From G020354785 sp964521285 (GTDB taxonomy: Bacteria; Bacteroidota; Bacteroidia; Bacteroidales; UBA10428), in contig CAZFQS010000009.1 in the NCBI GenBank assembly GCA_964521285.1, positions 1 to 64,000 on the forward strand: a stretch of DNA of 64,000 nt. The letters run 5' to 3'. The translations under genes were made by a program, and so were the position numbers. The first letter of the stretch is position 1; every line of letters begins with the position of its first letter. The notes under the pieces were generated by a model. That model searched no databases. It worked only from the letters and a program-made list of their open reading frames with translations, and had not been told where the DNA came from. This document shows positions 1 through 8,872 of this stretch, piece after piece.

Positions 1-23
1 GGGTTCGAATCCCTCCATCGGCT
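1..23 (+). tRNA. tRNA-Thr, 3' end only (probably UGU anticodon)
   Basis: The window opens inside a tRNA. Visible are the T-loop TTCGAAT with its 3' stem strand, the 3' acceptor strand CATCGGC and a discriminator T, with no encoded CCA. The acceptor strand is nearly the same as that of the intact tRNA-Thr at 407-478. The anticodon is outside the window, so identity is inferred from the acceptor and from the order Thr-Tyr-Gly-Thr-tuf, which matches the thrU-tyrU-glyT-thrT-tufB order of enterobacteria. Confidence 0.75.
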
Positions 24-33
24 CATAAGCTAA

Positions 34-116
34 GGGGAGATACCAAAGCGGTCAACCGGGGCAGACTGTAAATCTGCTGGCATATGCCTTCGTAGGTTCG
101 AATCCTGCTCTCCCCA
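34..116 (+). tRNA. tRNA-Tyr (GUA)
   Basis: A complete class II tRNA with a long variable arm. The acceptor GGGGAGA pairs perfectly with TCTCCCC, the discriminator is A, and the anticodon GTA lies at 68-70 in the loop CTGTAAA. The T-loop is TTCGAAT. CCA is not encoded. It lies about 10 bases after the partial tRNA-Thr and is probably processed from the same transcript. Confidence 0.96.
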
Positions 117-127
117 CAAGATAAAGT

Positions 128-200
<73 letters not shown>

Positions 201-345
201 CATATTTTTAAGGTTCTTTGTATTATTGATATTATTAAATGATGGTGAATTTAAGAGCCCGGCTCTTGATAATTGGGGCATATGGCTATTAAAGTGACGG
301 TTATAAACCCGGAAAAATTAAGAATAATTATATTTATAACTTAAT

Positions 346-372
346 TTGACATTAAAGATTTTACTAACTTCG
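346..372 (+). promoter_or_regulatory. Possible promoter for tRNA-Thr/tuf
   Basis: TTGACA begins at 346 and TAACTTCG, one mismatch from the Bacteroidota -7 consensus TAnnTTTG, lies at 365-372. The spacing is 16, shorter than the usual 19-20, so this is tentative. The surrounding tRNA-free stretch 201-406 is AT-rich, has no credible ORF, and also holds a short perfect palindrome at 253-267 (AAGAGC CCG GCTCTT). Confidence 0.3.
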
Positions 373-406
373 TAATTTAAAATCTGGTTACCGTTAAATT
401 TAATTA

Positions 407-478
<72 letters not shown>

Positions 479-539
479 CAAATTTCTAATATTAAACTGG
501 AAAAAAGTAGTAAATTTTTAATTATCTAATATTTTAATT

Positions 540-1727
540 ATGGCTAAAGAAAAATTTGATAGGTCTAAGCCTCATGTAAACATTGGCACAATTGGACACG
601 TAGATCATGGTAAGACCACTCTTACCGCAGCAATAACTATGGTACTAAATAAAAAGGGATTATCAGACATCAGAGATTTTGACTCTATTGATAATGCTCC
701 TGAAGAAAAAGAAAGAGGTATAACAATTAATACAGCACATGTTGAATATCAAACAGAAAAACGTCACTATGCACATGTCGATTGCCCGGGACATGCAGAT
801 TATGTGAAGAATATGGTCACAGGAGCAGCTCAAATGGACGGTGCTATACTGGTTGTTGCAGGTACAGACGGACCAATGCCTCAAACCCGTGAACATATCC
901 TGTTAGCAAGGCAGGTAAATGTACCCAAGATTGTAGTATTTCTGAATAAAGTCGATATGGTGGATGATCCTGAATTATTGGAACTTGTTGAAATGGAGGT
1001 TCGTGAATTACTGGATTTTTATGAATTTGATGGAGCAAATTGCCCTGTAATTCAGGGATCAGCACTTGGAGCCCTCAACGGTGAAGCAAAATGGGAAGAA
1101 AAAGTAGTTGAGTTAATGGATGTAGTAGACACATACATTCCAATACCTCCACGGGATATTGAAAAACCATTTTTAATGCCAATAGAAGACATTTTTTCAA
1201 TAACAGGCAGGGGCACGGTTGCTACAGGGAGGATTGAAACAGGTGTTATCAATACCGGTGATGAAATTGAGATGATAGGTTTAGGTGCGCATGGTAAAAA
1301 AACTGTATGTACAGGAGTTGAAATGTTCAGGAAGATTCTTGACAGGGGTGAAGCAGGTGATAATGTTGGATTATTATTACGTGGAATAGACAAAAAAGAA
1401 GTTAAAAGAGGCATGGTATTGGCAAAACCGGGTTCTATAACGCCTCATACTGTTTTTAAGGCTAAAGTATATATTTTGAAAAAAGAAGAAGGTGGACGAC
1501 ACACACCATTTCATAATAACTATCGTCCTCAATTCTACCTCAGAACACTCGATGTGACTGGAGAAATCAAGTTACCTGAAGGAACTGAGATGGTTATGCC
1601 CGGCGATAATGTAACAATTACAGTAGAACTTATTACTCCGGTTGCAATGGACAAAGGGCTTAGATTTGCAATAAGAGAAGGAGGAAGAACAGTCGGCGCC
1701 GGACAGGTAATTGATATTGTAAAGTAG
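540..1727 (+). CDS. tuf: Elongation factor Tu
   Basis: This GTPase delivers aminoacyl-tRNA to the ribosome. The protein has 395 residues, the usual length. G1 GHVDHGKT is at residues 19-26, followed by the RGITIN switch region, DCPGH (G3), NKVD (G4) and SAL (G5), then the two beta-barrel domains ending in GGRTVGAGQV. The ATG at 540 gives the canonical MAKEKF N-terminus. There is no clear Shine-Dalgarno sequence, as usual in Bacteroidota. It sits between tRNA-Thr and tRNA-Trp in the conserved tRNA-tuf-secE-nusG arrangement. Confidence 0.99.
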   Translation: MAKEKFDRSKPHVNIGTIGHVDHGKTTLTAAITMVLNKKGLSDIRDFDSIDNAPEEKERGITINTAHVEYQTEKRHYAHVDCPGHADYVKNMVTGAAQMDGAILVVAGTDGPMPQTREHILLARQVNVPKIVVFLNKVDMVDDPELLELVEMEVRELLDFYEFDGANCPVIQGSALGALNGEAKWEEKVVELMDVVDTYIPIPPRDIEKPFLMPIEDIFSITGRGTVATGRIETGVINTGDEIEMIGLGAHGKKTVCTGVEMFRKILDRGEAGDNVGLLLRGIDKKEVKRGMVLAKPGSITPHTVFKAKVYILKKEEGGRHTPFHNNYRPQFYLRTLDVTGEIKLPEGTEMVMPGDNVTITVELITPVAMDKGLRFAIREGGRTVGAGQVIDIVK

Positions 1728-1800
1728 GTTAGCATAATTAGAAAAATGCTGAAAGATAAAATTCGTTTCAGGAGGAGAACGATTTTGTCTTTAAATACAT

Positions 1801-1873
1801 ACGGGTGTAGCTCAGTTGGTAGAGCACTGGTCTCCAAAACCAGGTGTCGGGCGTTCGAGTCGCTCCTCCCGTG
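1801..1873 (+). tRNA. tRNA-Trp (CCA)
   Basis: The acceptor ACGGGTG pairs with CTCCCGT apart from a T-T mismatch at the sixth pair. The anticodon CCA is at 1834-1836 in loop CTCCAAA, the T-loop is TTCGAGT and the discriminator is G. It lies between tuf and secE, the usual place for trnW in many bacteria. Confidence 0.95.
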
Positions 1874-1890
1874 CTAAGAATAAATTAACA

Positions 1891-2082
1891 ATGAGAATAT
1901 TTGCCTATATTCAGGAATCTTATAAAGAGCTGATACATAAAGTAACATGGCCTTCCTGGGAAGAATTGCAGAGCAGTGCAATTTTGGTCATGGTAGCTAC
2001 TCTTATTATTGCATTAATCATAGCTGCTATGGATTTGGGATTCAAAAATATTATGGGAACCATATATAGCTGGTTTTACTAA
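1891..2082 (+). CDS. secE: Preprotein translocase subunit SecE
   Basis: Small SecE subunit of the SecYEG channel, 63 residues. The conserved amphipathic segment ESYKELIHKVTWPSWEEL is followed by one membrane helix (about residues 28-50). An in-frame upstream ATG at 1816 falls inside tRNA-Trp, so the ATG at 1891, 17 bases after the tRNA, is the real start. nusG follows after 17 bases, the classical secE-nusG pair. Confidence 0.95.
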   Translation: MRIFAYIQESYKELIHKVTWPSWEELQSSAILVMVATLIIALIIAAMDLGFKNIMGTIYSWFY

Positions 2083-2099
2083 CAAAGGGGAATAAAAGT

Positions 2100-2645
2100 A
2101 TGGAAGAACATGAAAAAAAATGGTATGTTCTCAGGGCTATAGGAGGCAAAGAAAAAAAGGTAAAAGAATATATAGAGAGTGAAGTCGCCCGGTTAAATTT
2201 AAAGGACTATATCAATCAGGTATTAATACCAACAGAAAAGGTATATCAAATACGTAATGGTAAGAAAATTAGTAAAGAGCGAAATTTTTTTCCGGGTTAT
2301 GTATTGATTGAAGCTGCTTTAGTTGGTGAAATACCGCACATTTTAAAGAATATTACAAATGTTATTGGGTTTTTAGGTGCTAAAGGTGATGAATTGCCTA
2401 CGCCTTTGCGTATGGCTGAAGTAAATAGAATATTAGGCAAGGTGGATGAACTTGCCGAAGGAAATGAAGAATTAAATGTACCATTTTTTGTCGGAGAAAC
2501 AGTGAAAGTGATTGATGGGCCATTTAATAGCTTTACAGGTGTCATTGAAGAAGTAAATGAAGAAAAGAAAAAACTTAAGGTGATGGTAAAGATATTTGGA
2601 AGGAAGACACCTTTGGAATTAAGCTTTATGCAAGTGGAAAAATAG
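2100..2645 (+). CDS. nusG: Transcription termination/antitermination factor NusG
   Basis: NusG binds RNA polymerase and couples it to Rho or the ribosome. The 181 residues hold an N-terminal NGN domain (KKWYVLRAIGGKEKKV, ERNFFPGYVLIEA) and a C-terminal KOW domain (VKVIDGPFNSFTGVIEEV). The length is typical of Bacteroidota NusG with no large insertion. The start ATG follows secE by 17 bases and the two are probably co-transcribed. Confidence 0.98.
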   Translation: MEEHEKKWYVLRAIGGKEKKVKEYIESEVARLNLKDYINQVLIPTEKVYQIRNGKKISKERNFFPGYVLIEAALVGEIPHILKNITNVIGFLGAKGDELPTPLRMAEVNRILGKVDELAEGNEELNVPFFVGETVKVIDGPFNSFTGVIEEVNEEKKKLKVMVKIFGRKTPLELSFMQVEK

Positions 2646-2773
2646 CAATTTCTAAGTGTTACACATTATATAGAGTTTTTGATGATTATAATATCTCTTA
2701 ATGCTTCCTTAATAATCATCGAATTAAATGTTTAATTCAATTTAATTGTTTAAATCAGAAATTAATTTTAAAT

Positions 2774-3220
2774 ATGGCTAAAGAAGTCGTAGGATTGATT
2801 AAATTACAAATAAGAGGTGGTGCTGCAAATCCTTCGCCTCCTGTTGGACCTGCCTTAGGTGCAAAAGGAGTTAATATAATGGAATTTTGTAAACAATTTA
2901 ATGCACGTACACAGGATAAGACAGGTAAATTGCTGCCAGTAGTTATTACAGTTTTTAATGACAAGTCTTTTGATTTTATTGTAAAGACTCCTCCGGTCGC
3001 AGTGCAGCTTTTGGAGGCAATTAGAACTAAGTCCGGTTCCCCGGAACCAAATAGAGAAAAAGTTGGATCAATATCCTGGGAACAAATAAAGACCATAGCT
3101 GAGGATAAGATGCCGGATTTAAATGCTTTTACTATTGAATCGGCAATGAAGATGGTTGCAGGCACCGCAAGAAGTATGGGAATTACAGTTAAAGGTAAAT
3201 TCCCTGCAAGAAATAATTAA
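2774..3220 (+). CDS. rplK: 50S ribosomal protein L11
   Basis: L11 forms the GTPase-associated centre with 23S rRNA. The 148 residues include the hallmark PSPPVGPALGAKGVNIMEFC near the N-terminus and SMGITVKG near the C-terminus. The 128 bases before it are AT-rich and contain an imperfect long-loop inverted repeat (2679-2687 with 2712-2720, GATGATTAT/ATAATCATC), which could be leader structure. rplA follows after 16 bases. Confidence 0.98.
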   Translation: MAKEVVGLIKLQIRGGAANPSPPVGPALGAKGVNIMEFCKQFNARTQDKTGKLLPVVITVFNDKSFDFIVKTPPVAVQLLEAIRTKSGSPEPNREKVGSISWEQIKTIAEDKMPDLNAFTIESAMKMVAGTARSMGITVKGKFPARNN

Positions 3221-3236
3221 ATATTACTAAATAATT

Positions 3237-3932
3237 ATGGTAAAACTTACAAAGAACAGGAAATTAGCTATAGAAAAGATTAATCCTGGTAGTCAGTATA
3301 AACTATCCGAAGCAGTTACTTTGATAAAAGAAGTTACAAAAACAAAATTTGATGCTTCAGTAGATATTGATGTTCGACTGGGAGTTGATCCAAGAAAAGC
3401 TAATCAGATGATTAGGGGGACTGTGTCATTACCCCATGGTACGGGAAAAGATGTAAAAGTGCTTGTTCTATGTACCCCTGATAAAGAAAATGAAGCCAAG
3501 GAAGCAGGAGCGGACCATGTTGGATTGGATGATTTTATAGAAAAGATACAGAATGGATGGACTGACATTGATGTGATTATAACTATGCCATCTGTTATGG
3601 CAAAGATTGGAAAGCTCGGCAGGGTTTTAGGGCCCAGAGGTCTTATGCCGAACCCTAAAAGCGGTACGGTTACTATGGATATTGGTAAAGCTGTGAAAGA
3701 AGTAAAACAGGGTAAAATTGAATTTAAAGTTGATAAATTCGGAATAATACATACTTCTGTTGGAAAAATGTCTCTTGATACTCAAAAAATAATTGATAAT
3801 ACAAGAGAATTTCTTCAGACAGTAATAAGGCTTAAACCAACTGATGCAAAAGGTACGTATTTAAGAAGTGTCTATCTGTCCAGTACCATGAGCCCCAGTA
3901 TTAGAATCGATGCTAAATCACTGGATGAATAA
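3237..3932 (+). CDS. rplA: 50S ribosomal protein L1
   Basis: L1 stalk protein, 231 residues, in the usual rplK-rplA pair. The diagnostic segment GKLGRVLGPRGLMPNPKSGT lies in the second domain, followed by VKQGKIEFKVDK and the C-terminal YLRSVYLSSTMSPSIRID. In many bacteria L1 represses its own rplKA transcript, but no clear L1-like target was recognised here. Confidence 0.98.
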   Translation: MVKLTKNRKLAIEKINPGSQYKLSEAVTLIKEVTKTKFDASVDIDVRLGVDPRKANQMIRGTVSLPHGTGKDVKVLVLCTPDKENEAKEAGADHVGLDDFIEKIQNGWTDIDVIITMPSVMAKIGKLGRVLGPRGLMPNPKSGTVTMDIGKAVKEVKQGKIEFKVDKFGIIHTSVGKMSLDTQKIIDNTREFLQTVIRLKPTDAKGTYLRSVYLSSTMSPSIRIDAKSLDE

Positions 3933-3961
3933 TTTAAATTATAGAAAAGTTTTTATTTACT

Positions 3962-4480
3962 ATGAAAAGGGAAGATAAAAATAAAATAATTGATACTCTT
4001 ACTGATACTATAAATAATACAAAGCACTTTTATATTGCAGATTTATCCGGATTAAATGCAGAAGATACCAATATGCTTAGAAGGAAGTGTTTTGAAAAAG
4101 ATATCAGACTTATTGTTGTTAAGAACACCCTGTTAAAGAGAGCTCTGGAGAAATGTACTAAGGATTATAATGATCTGTACGACATATTGAAGAATTCCAC
4201 TTCAATAATGTTAACTGATACAGGGAGCATTCCTGCTAAATTAATCAAGGATTTTCGTAAAACATATGACAGGCCGGTTCTTAAAGCGGCATTTGTTGAA
4301 GAAGCATTTTATATTGGGGATGAACAATTAGACTTTTTAGCAAGTCTTAAGTCTAAGGAAGAACTTATAGCTGATGTTGTAATGTTATTGCAATCACCAG
4401 TAAAAAATGTTCTTTCTGCTTTACAGTCAGGTAGAAATAAACTGGCTGGTATTATAAAAACATTATCTGAGAAAAATTAA
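3962..4480 (+). CDS. rplJ: 50S ribosomal protein L10
   Basis: L10 anchors the L7/L12 dimers on the stalk. The 172 residues start MKREDK and carry the N-terminal RNA-binding domain (FYIADLSGLNAEDTNMLRR, VVKNTLLKRAL) and a C-terminal helix for L12 binding (NVLSALQSGRNKLAGIIKTL). Only 29 bases separate it from rplA, so there is little room for a separate L10 leader. Confidence 0.98.
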   Translation: MKREDKNKIIDTLTDTINNTKHFYIADLSGLNAEDTNMLRRKCFEKDIRLIVVKNTLLKRALEKCTKDYNDLYDILKNSTSIMLTDTGSIPAKLIKDFRKTYDRPVLKAAFVEEAFYIGDEQLDFLASLKSKEELIADVVMLLQSPVKNVLSALQSGRNKLAGIIKTLSEKN

Positions 4481-4511
4481 AATAATAATAAACAAATAAA
4501 ATTATCAAAAA

Positions 4512-4886
4512 ATGGCAGATTTGAAATCATTTGCAGAACAATTAGTTAATTTATCGGTTAAAGAAGTAAATGAATTAGCTGAAATATTAAAACAGGAATA
4601 TGGAATTGAGCCTGCTGCGGCAGCAGCAGTTGTAGGAGCCCCTGCTGCCGGCGAAGCCGCCGGAGCAGAAGAGAAAAGCTCCTACAGTATTATATTAAAG
4701 TCACCTGGTGGAGCTAAACTTCAAATAGTAAGATTAGTAAAAGACTTAACAGGATTAGGCCTAAAAGAGGCAAAGGCTGTTGTGGATTCAGCACCCGCAC
4801 CAATTAAAGAAAATGTTACTAAAGATGAAGCTGAAGCACTTAAAACTCAATTGGAAGAAGCTGGAGCCGAAGTTGAACTTAAATAA
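4512..4886 (+). CDS. rplL: 50S ribosomal protein L7/L12
   Basis: The 124 residues show an N-terminal dimerisation helix (SVKEVNELAEILKQEYGIEP), an Ala-rich hinge (AAAAAVVGAPAAGEAAGA) and the C-terminal factor-binding domain (GAKLQIVRLVKDLTGLGLKEAK). It is followed by a terminator-like hairpin before rpoB. Confidence 0.98.
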   Translation: MADLKSFAEQLVNLSVKEVNELAEILKQEYGIEPAAAAAVVGAPAAGEAAGAEEKSSYSIILKSPGGAKLQIVRLVKDLTGLGLKEAKAVVDSAPAPIKENVTKDEAEALKTQLEEAGAEVELK

Positions 4887-4912
4887 AATTTTTTACTAAT
4901 ATTATTATACAT

Positions 4913-4946
4913 GTTTAATCCCACCAATGGGGATTAAACCTTTTTT
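4913..4946 (+). terminator. rplL-rpoB intergenic attenuator hairpin
   Basis: Perfect 10-bp arms GTTTAATCCC and GGGATTAAAC enclose a 7-base loop and are followed by C and six T. This is the form of an intrinsic terminator. Because rpoB follows on the same strand after 41 bases and has no obvious promoter of its own, partial read-through (attenuation) is the likely role, as known at the same junction in E. coli. Confidence 0.85.
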
Positions 4947-4987
4947 GGCATTTACAATTTATTATAGTCCGACTAAATAATTAAACA

Positions 4988-7900
4988 ATGTCTTTAAATA
5001 ATAATAACGAAAGAATAAGTTTTGCTTCAACACAAAATCAGCTTGAATATCCTGATTTTCTGGAAGTACAACTAAAATCATTTATGGATTTTTTTCAATT
5101 AGATACTACTCCTGATGACAGGAAGAAAGAAGGACTTTTTAAGGTATTTAGTGAAAATTTTCCAATTTCTGATACCAGAAATAATTTCATTCTGGAATTC
5201 CTTGATTATTATATCGATCCACCACGTTATTCAATTGAAGAATGTATTGAGAGAGGGCTTACATATAGCGTCCCGCTTAAGGCCAAACTAAAATTGTATT
5301 GTACTGATCCTGAACATGAAGATTTTGATACTGTTATTCAGGATGTTTATTTAGGTACAATACCATATATGACCGAGCGGGGACTTTTTGTTATAAATGG
5401 TGCTGAACGAGTAGTAGTATCTCAATTACACCGTTCACCGGGTGTATTTTTCGGACAAAGTTTACATGCTAACGGGACTAAGCTATATTCAGCAAGGATA
5501 ATACCTTTCAGAGGTTCATGGATTGAATTTGCGACAGATATAAATAATGTTATGTATGCTTATATCGATCGTAAGAAGAAATTACCGGTAACAACACTTT
5601 TAAGGGCTATCGGATATGAAAGTGATAAAGATATTCTGGAAATATTTGATCTCGCAGATGAAATAAAAGTTTCCAGAACATCACTTAAGAAATTAGTTGG
5701 CAGAAAGCTTGCCGCGCGTATTTTAAAATCATGGATTGAGGATTTTGTTGATGAAGATACAGGCGAAGTTGTTTCTATCGAAAGAAATGAAGTTATAATT
5801 GACAGGGAGACTATTCTCGAAAATGAACATATAGATAATATTATAGACTCTGATACAAAATCAATTCTTTTACATAAGGAAGGACAGACTTTATCCGATT
5901 ATGAAATAATTTATAATACTCTGCAGAAAGACCCCTGTAACTCTGAAAAAGAGGCAGTGCTTCATATATACAGACAGTTAAGAAACTCTGAACCTCCTGA
6001 TGAAGCTACTGCTCGTGACGTAATCGAAAAACTATTCTTTTCTGATAAAAGATACGACCTGGGTGAAGTAGGCAGATACAGGATAAATAAGAAACTGAAC
6101 CTTAATACCGATATGGATATTAAAGTTCTTACAAAAGAAGATATCATTAAAATTATTAAACACTTAATAGAACTTATTAATTCAAAAACAGATGTAGATG
6201 ATATCGATCATTTGAGCAACAGACGGGTAAGGACAGTTGGTGAACAACTGGCGAATCAATTCGGTGTCGGACTGGCAAGGATGGCGCGTACTATAAGAGA
6301 AAGAATGAATGTTAGGGATAATGAGGTATTTACACCAACGGATCTTATAAATGCCAAAACTTTATCATCAGTTATAAATTCATTCTTCGGAACAAATCAG
6401 CTTTCTCAGTTTATGGATCAGACAAATCCACTGGCGGAGATGACACACAAACGGAGAATGTCAGCTTTGGGTCCGGGCGGACTTTCAAGAGAAAGAGCAG
6501 GTTTTGAGGTTCGTGATGTACACTATACACATTATGGCAGATTATGTCCTGTTGAAACTCCCGAAGGACCGAATATAGGGTTAATTTCCTCGCTCTGTGT
6601 TTATGCCAAAATCAATGATCTTGGGTTTATTGAAACACCATATAGAAAAACAGAAGAAGGTAAGGTTAATTTAGCTAATAGTGGAATAATATTTCTGAGT
6701 GCTGAAGAAGAAGAAGCAAAAGTTATTGCACAGGCTAATGCTCCCCTGGATAAGGATGGTACATTTAAAAATCCAAGGGTTAAAGCCAGATACAATGGCG
6801 ATTTTCCACTGGCTGACGCTGATAAAGTTGATTTAATGGACGTTGCGCCCAACCAGATTGCTTCTATAGCTGCCTCTTTGATTCCCTTTCTTGAGCATGA
6901 TGATGCCAACCGTGCTCTTATGGGCTCTAATATGATGCGCCAGGCTATTCCGTTAATTCAGCCAGAAGCACCTATTGTTGGAACAGGAATCGAAGGAAAT
7001 GTTGTCAGAGACTCAAGACTAAATATAATTGCTGAAGGTGATGGCGTAGTAGATTATGTTGATTCTAATGAGATTGTCATTAAATATACGATGAGTGAAG
7101 AAGAAAAATTTGCCAGCTTTGAAGGAGAAATTAAAAGGTATAAATTACCAAAATATAAAAAAACCAATCAAAACACATGTATTAATCTTAAACCGATAGT
7201 CAGAAAAGGTGATAAGGTTACCAGGGGCCAGATTCTTACTGAAGGATATGCTACTAAAGATGGGGAGCTGGCTTTGGGAAGAAATCTGAAAGTAGCGTTT
7301 ATGCCATGGAAAGGTTATAATTTTGAGGATGCAATAGTCGTATCCGAAAGTATAGTAAGACTGGACCTTTTTACCTCAATACATATAGATGAATATTTGC
7401 TGGAAGTACGGGATACAAAAAGAGGGCTGGAAGAATTAACCGCCGATATTCCCAATGTGAGTGAAGAGGCAACAAAAAACCTGGATGAGAATGGGTTGAT
7501 AAGAATTGGAGCTGAAGTCAGGCCAGGAGATATTTTAATCGGTAAGATTACTCCCAAGGGAGAATCTGATCCTTCACCGGAAGAGAAGTTGTTGAGGGCA
7601 ATATTCGGAGATAAAGCAGGCGATGTTAAAGATGCTTCTCTAAAGGCTCCGCCTTCCCTTGAAGGAATTGTTATTGATAAAAAGTTATTTTCCCGATCCA
7701 TAAAGGATAGAAAGTTGAAAATTTCAACAAAGCCGATTCTGGATAAAATTGACGAAGAGTTTGAACGAAATTCATGGGAACTTAAATCAAAACTGATAGA
7801 TAAACTTTTTATACTTGTAAATGGTAAGACATCTCAGGGTGTCAAAGATTACTTTAATGCAGAAGTAATTCCAAAGGGGATAAAATTTACACAAAAAATT

Positions 7901-8800
7901 CTTCAGGAGATTGATTATCTGAATATTAATCCGGGAAAATGGACAACTGACAAGTCAAAGAATGAAGTTATAAAAATACTTATTAATAATTATTTAATAA
8001 GATACAAAGAGTACGATGCTATCTATAAAAGGAAAAAATACAATGCCACAATAGGTGATGAACTACCCGCCGGAATTATCCAGCTTGCAAAAGTATATGT
8101 AGCTCAGAAAAGAAAAATAAAGGTTGGGGATAAAATGGCGGGCCGGCACGGAAATAAAGGAATAATTTCCAAGATAGTTAGACAGGAAGATATGCCATTC
8201 CTTGAAGATGGAACATCGGTGGATATTATACTTAACCCGCTTGGTGTACCATCAAGAATGAACCTTGGTCAGATATACGAAACAGTCCTGGGCTGGGCAG
8301 GTAATGAACTGGGAGTTAAATTCTCAACACCCATATTTGACGGTGCAAAAATTGATGAGATTAATGAATATACTGAAAAGGCAGGAATACCAATATATGG
8401 AAAAACATATTTATATGACGGGAATACAGGTGAACGTTTCGATCAACCAGCTACTGTCGGGATTATTTATATGATGAAACTCGGACATATGGTTGACGAT
8501 AAAATGCATGCACGATCAATAGGCCCCTATTCATTAATAACTCAACAGCCACTTGGAGGGAAAGCACAATTTGGAGGTCAGCGATTTGGTGAAATGGAGG
8601 TATGGGCCCTCGAAGCCTTCGGAGCGTCTCATATTTTGCAGGAAATACTTACTGTGAAATCTGATGATGTCATTGGCAGGGCCAAAGCATATGAAGCTAT
8701 AGTGAAAGGCGAGCCTATGCCGGCCCCGGGCATTCCTGAGTCACTTAATGTTCTGTTACATGAATTAAGAGGTTTAGGATTAAGTATTAACCTCATATAA
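4988..8800 (+). CDS. rpoB: DNA-directed RNA polymerase subunit beta
   Basis: Beta subunit of RNA polymerase, 1270 residues, uninterrupted. The rifampicin-pocket segment around residues 471-495 reads QLSQFMDQ then THKRRMSALGPGG. The positions matching E. coli Asp516, His526 and Ser531 are D477, H487 and S492, all wild type. KVGDKMAGRHGNKGI and the C-terminal PLGGKAQFGGQRFGEMEVWA are intact. rpoC follows after 72 bases. Confidence 0.99.
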   Translation: MSLNNNNERISFASTQNQLEYPDFLEVQLKSFMDFFQLDTTPDDRKKEGLFKVFSENFPISDTRNNFILEFLDYYIDPPRYSIEECIERGLTYSVPLKAKLKLYCTDPEHEDFDTVIQDVYLGTIPYMTERGLFVINGAERVVVSQLHRSPGVFFGQSLHANGTKLYSARIIPFRGSWIEFATDINNVMYAYIDRKKKLPVTTLLRAIGYESDKDILEIFDLADEIKVSRTSLKKLVGRKLAARILKSWIEDFVDEDTGEVVSIERNEVIIDRETILENEHIDNIIDSDTKSILLHKEGQTLSDYEIIYNTLQKDPCNSEKEAVLHIYRQLRNSEPPDEATARDVIEKLFFSDKRYDLGEVGRYRINKKLNLNTDMDIKVLTKEDIIKIIKHLIELINSKTDVDDIDHLSNRRVRTVGEQLANQFGVGLARMARTIRERMNVRDNEVFTPTDLINAKTLSSVINSFFGTNQLSQFMDQTNPLAEMTHKRRMSALGPGGLSRERAGFEVRDVHYTHYGRLCPVETPEGPNIGLISSLCVYAKINDLGFIETPYRKTEEGKVNLANSGIIFLSAEEEEAKVIAQANAPLDKDGTFKNPRVKARYNGDFPLADADKVDLMDVAPNQIASIAASLIPFLEHDDANRALMGSNMMRQAIPLIQPEAPIVGTGIEGNVVRDSRLNIIAEGDGVVDYVDSNEIVIKYTMSEEEKFASFEGEIKRYKLPKYKKTNQNTCINLKPIVRKGDKVTRGQILTEGYATKDGELALGRNLKVAFMPWKGYNFEDAIVVSESIVRLDLFTSIHIDEYLLEVRDTKRGLEELTADIPNVSEEATKNLDENGLIRIGAEVRPGDILIGKITPKGESDPSPEEKLLRAIFGDKAGDVKDASLKAPPSLEGIVIDKKLFSRSIKDRKLKISTKPILDKIDEEFERNSWELKSKLIDKLFILVNGKTSQGVKDYFNAEVIPKGIKFTQKILQEIDYLNINPGKWTTDKSKNEVIKILINNYLIRYKEYDAIYKRKKYNATIGDELPAGIIQLAKVYVAQKRKIKVGDKMAGRHGNKGIISKIVRQEDMPFLEDGTSVDIILNPLGVPSRMNLGQIYETVLGWAGNELGVKFSTPIFDGAKIDEINEYTEKAGIPIYGKTYLYDGNTGERFDQPATVGIIYMMKLGHMVDDKMHARSIGPYSLITQQPLGGKAQFGGQRFGEMEVWALEAFGASHILQEILTVKSDDVIGRAKAYEAIVKGEPMPAPGIPESLNVLLHELRGLGLSINLI

Positions 8801-8872
8801 ATCTAATTATGGTTGAAATAACCATTACTGCTTTTCATTTATTTAAGAATAAAAAATACTAATTATCAGCAT

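Noticed and set aside
1816..1890. Longer secE start at 1816
   Set aside because: It lies inside tRNA-Trp; the ATG at 1891 gives a normal SecE.
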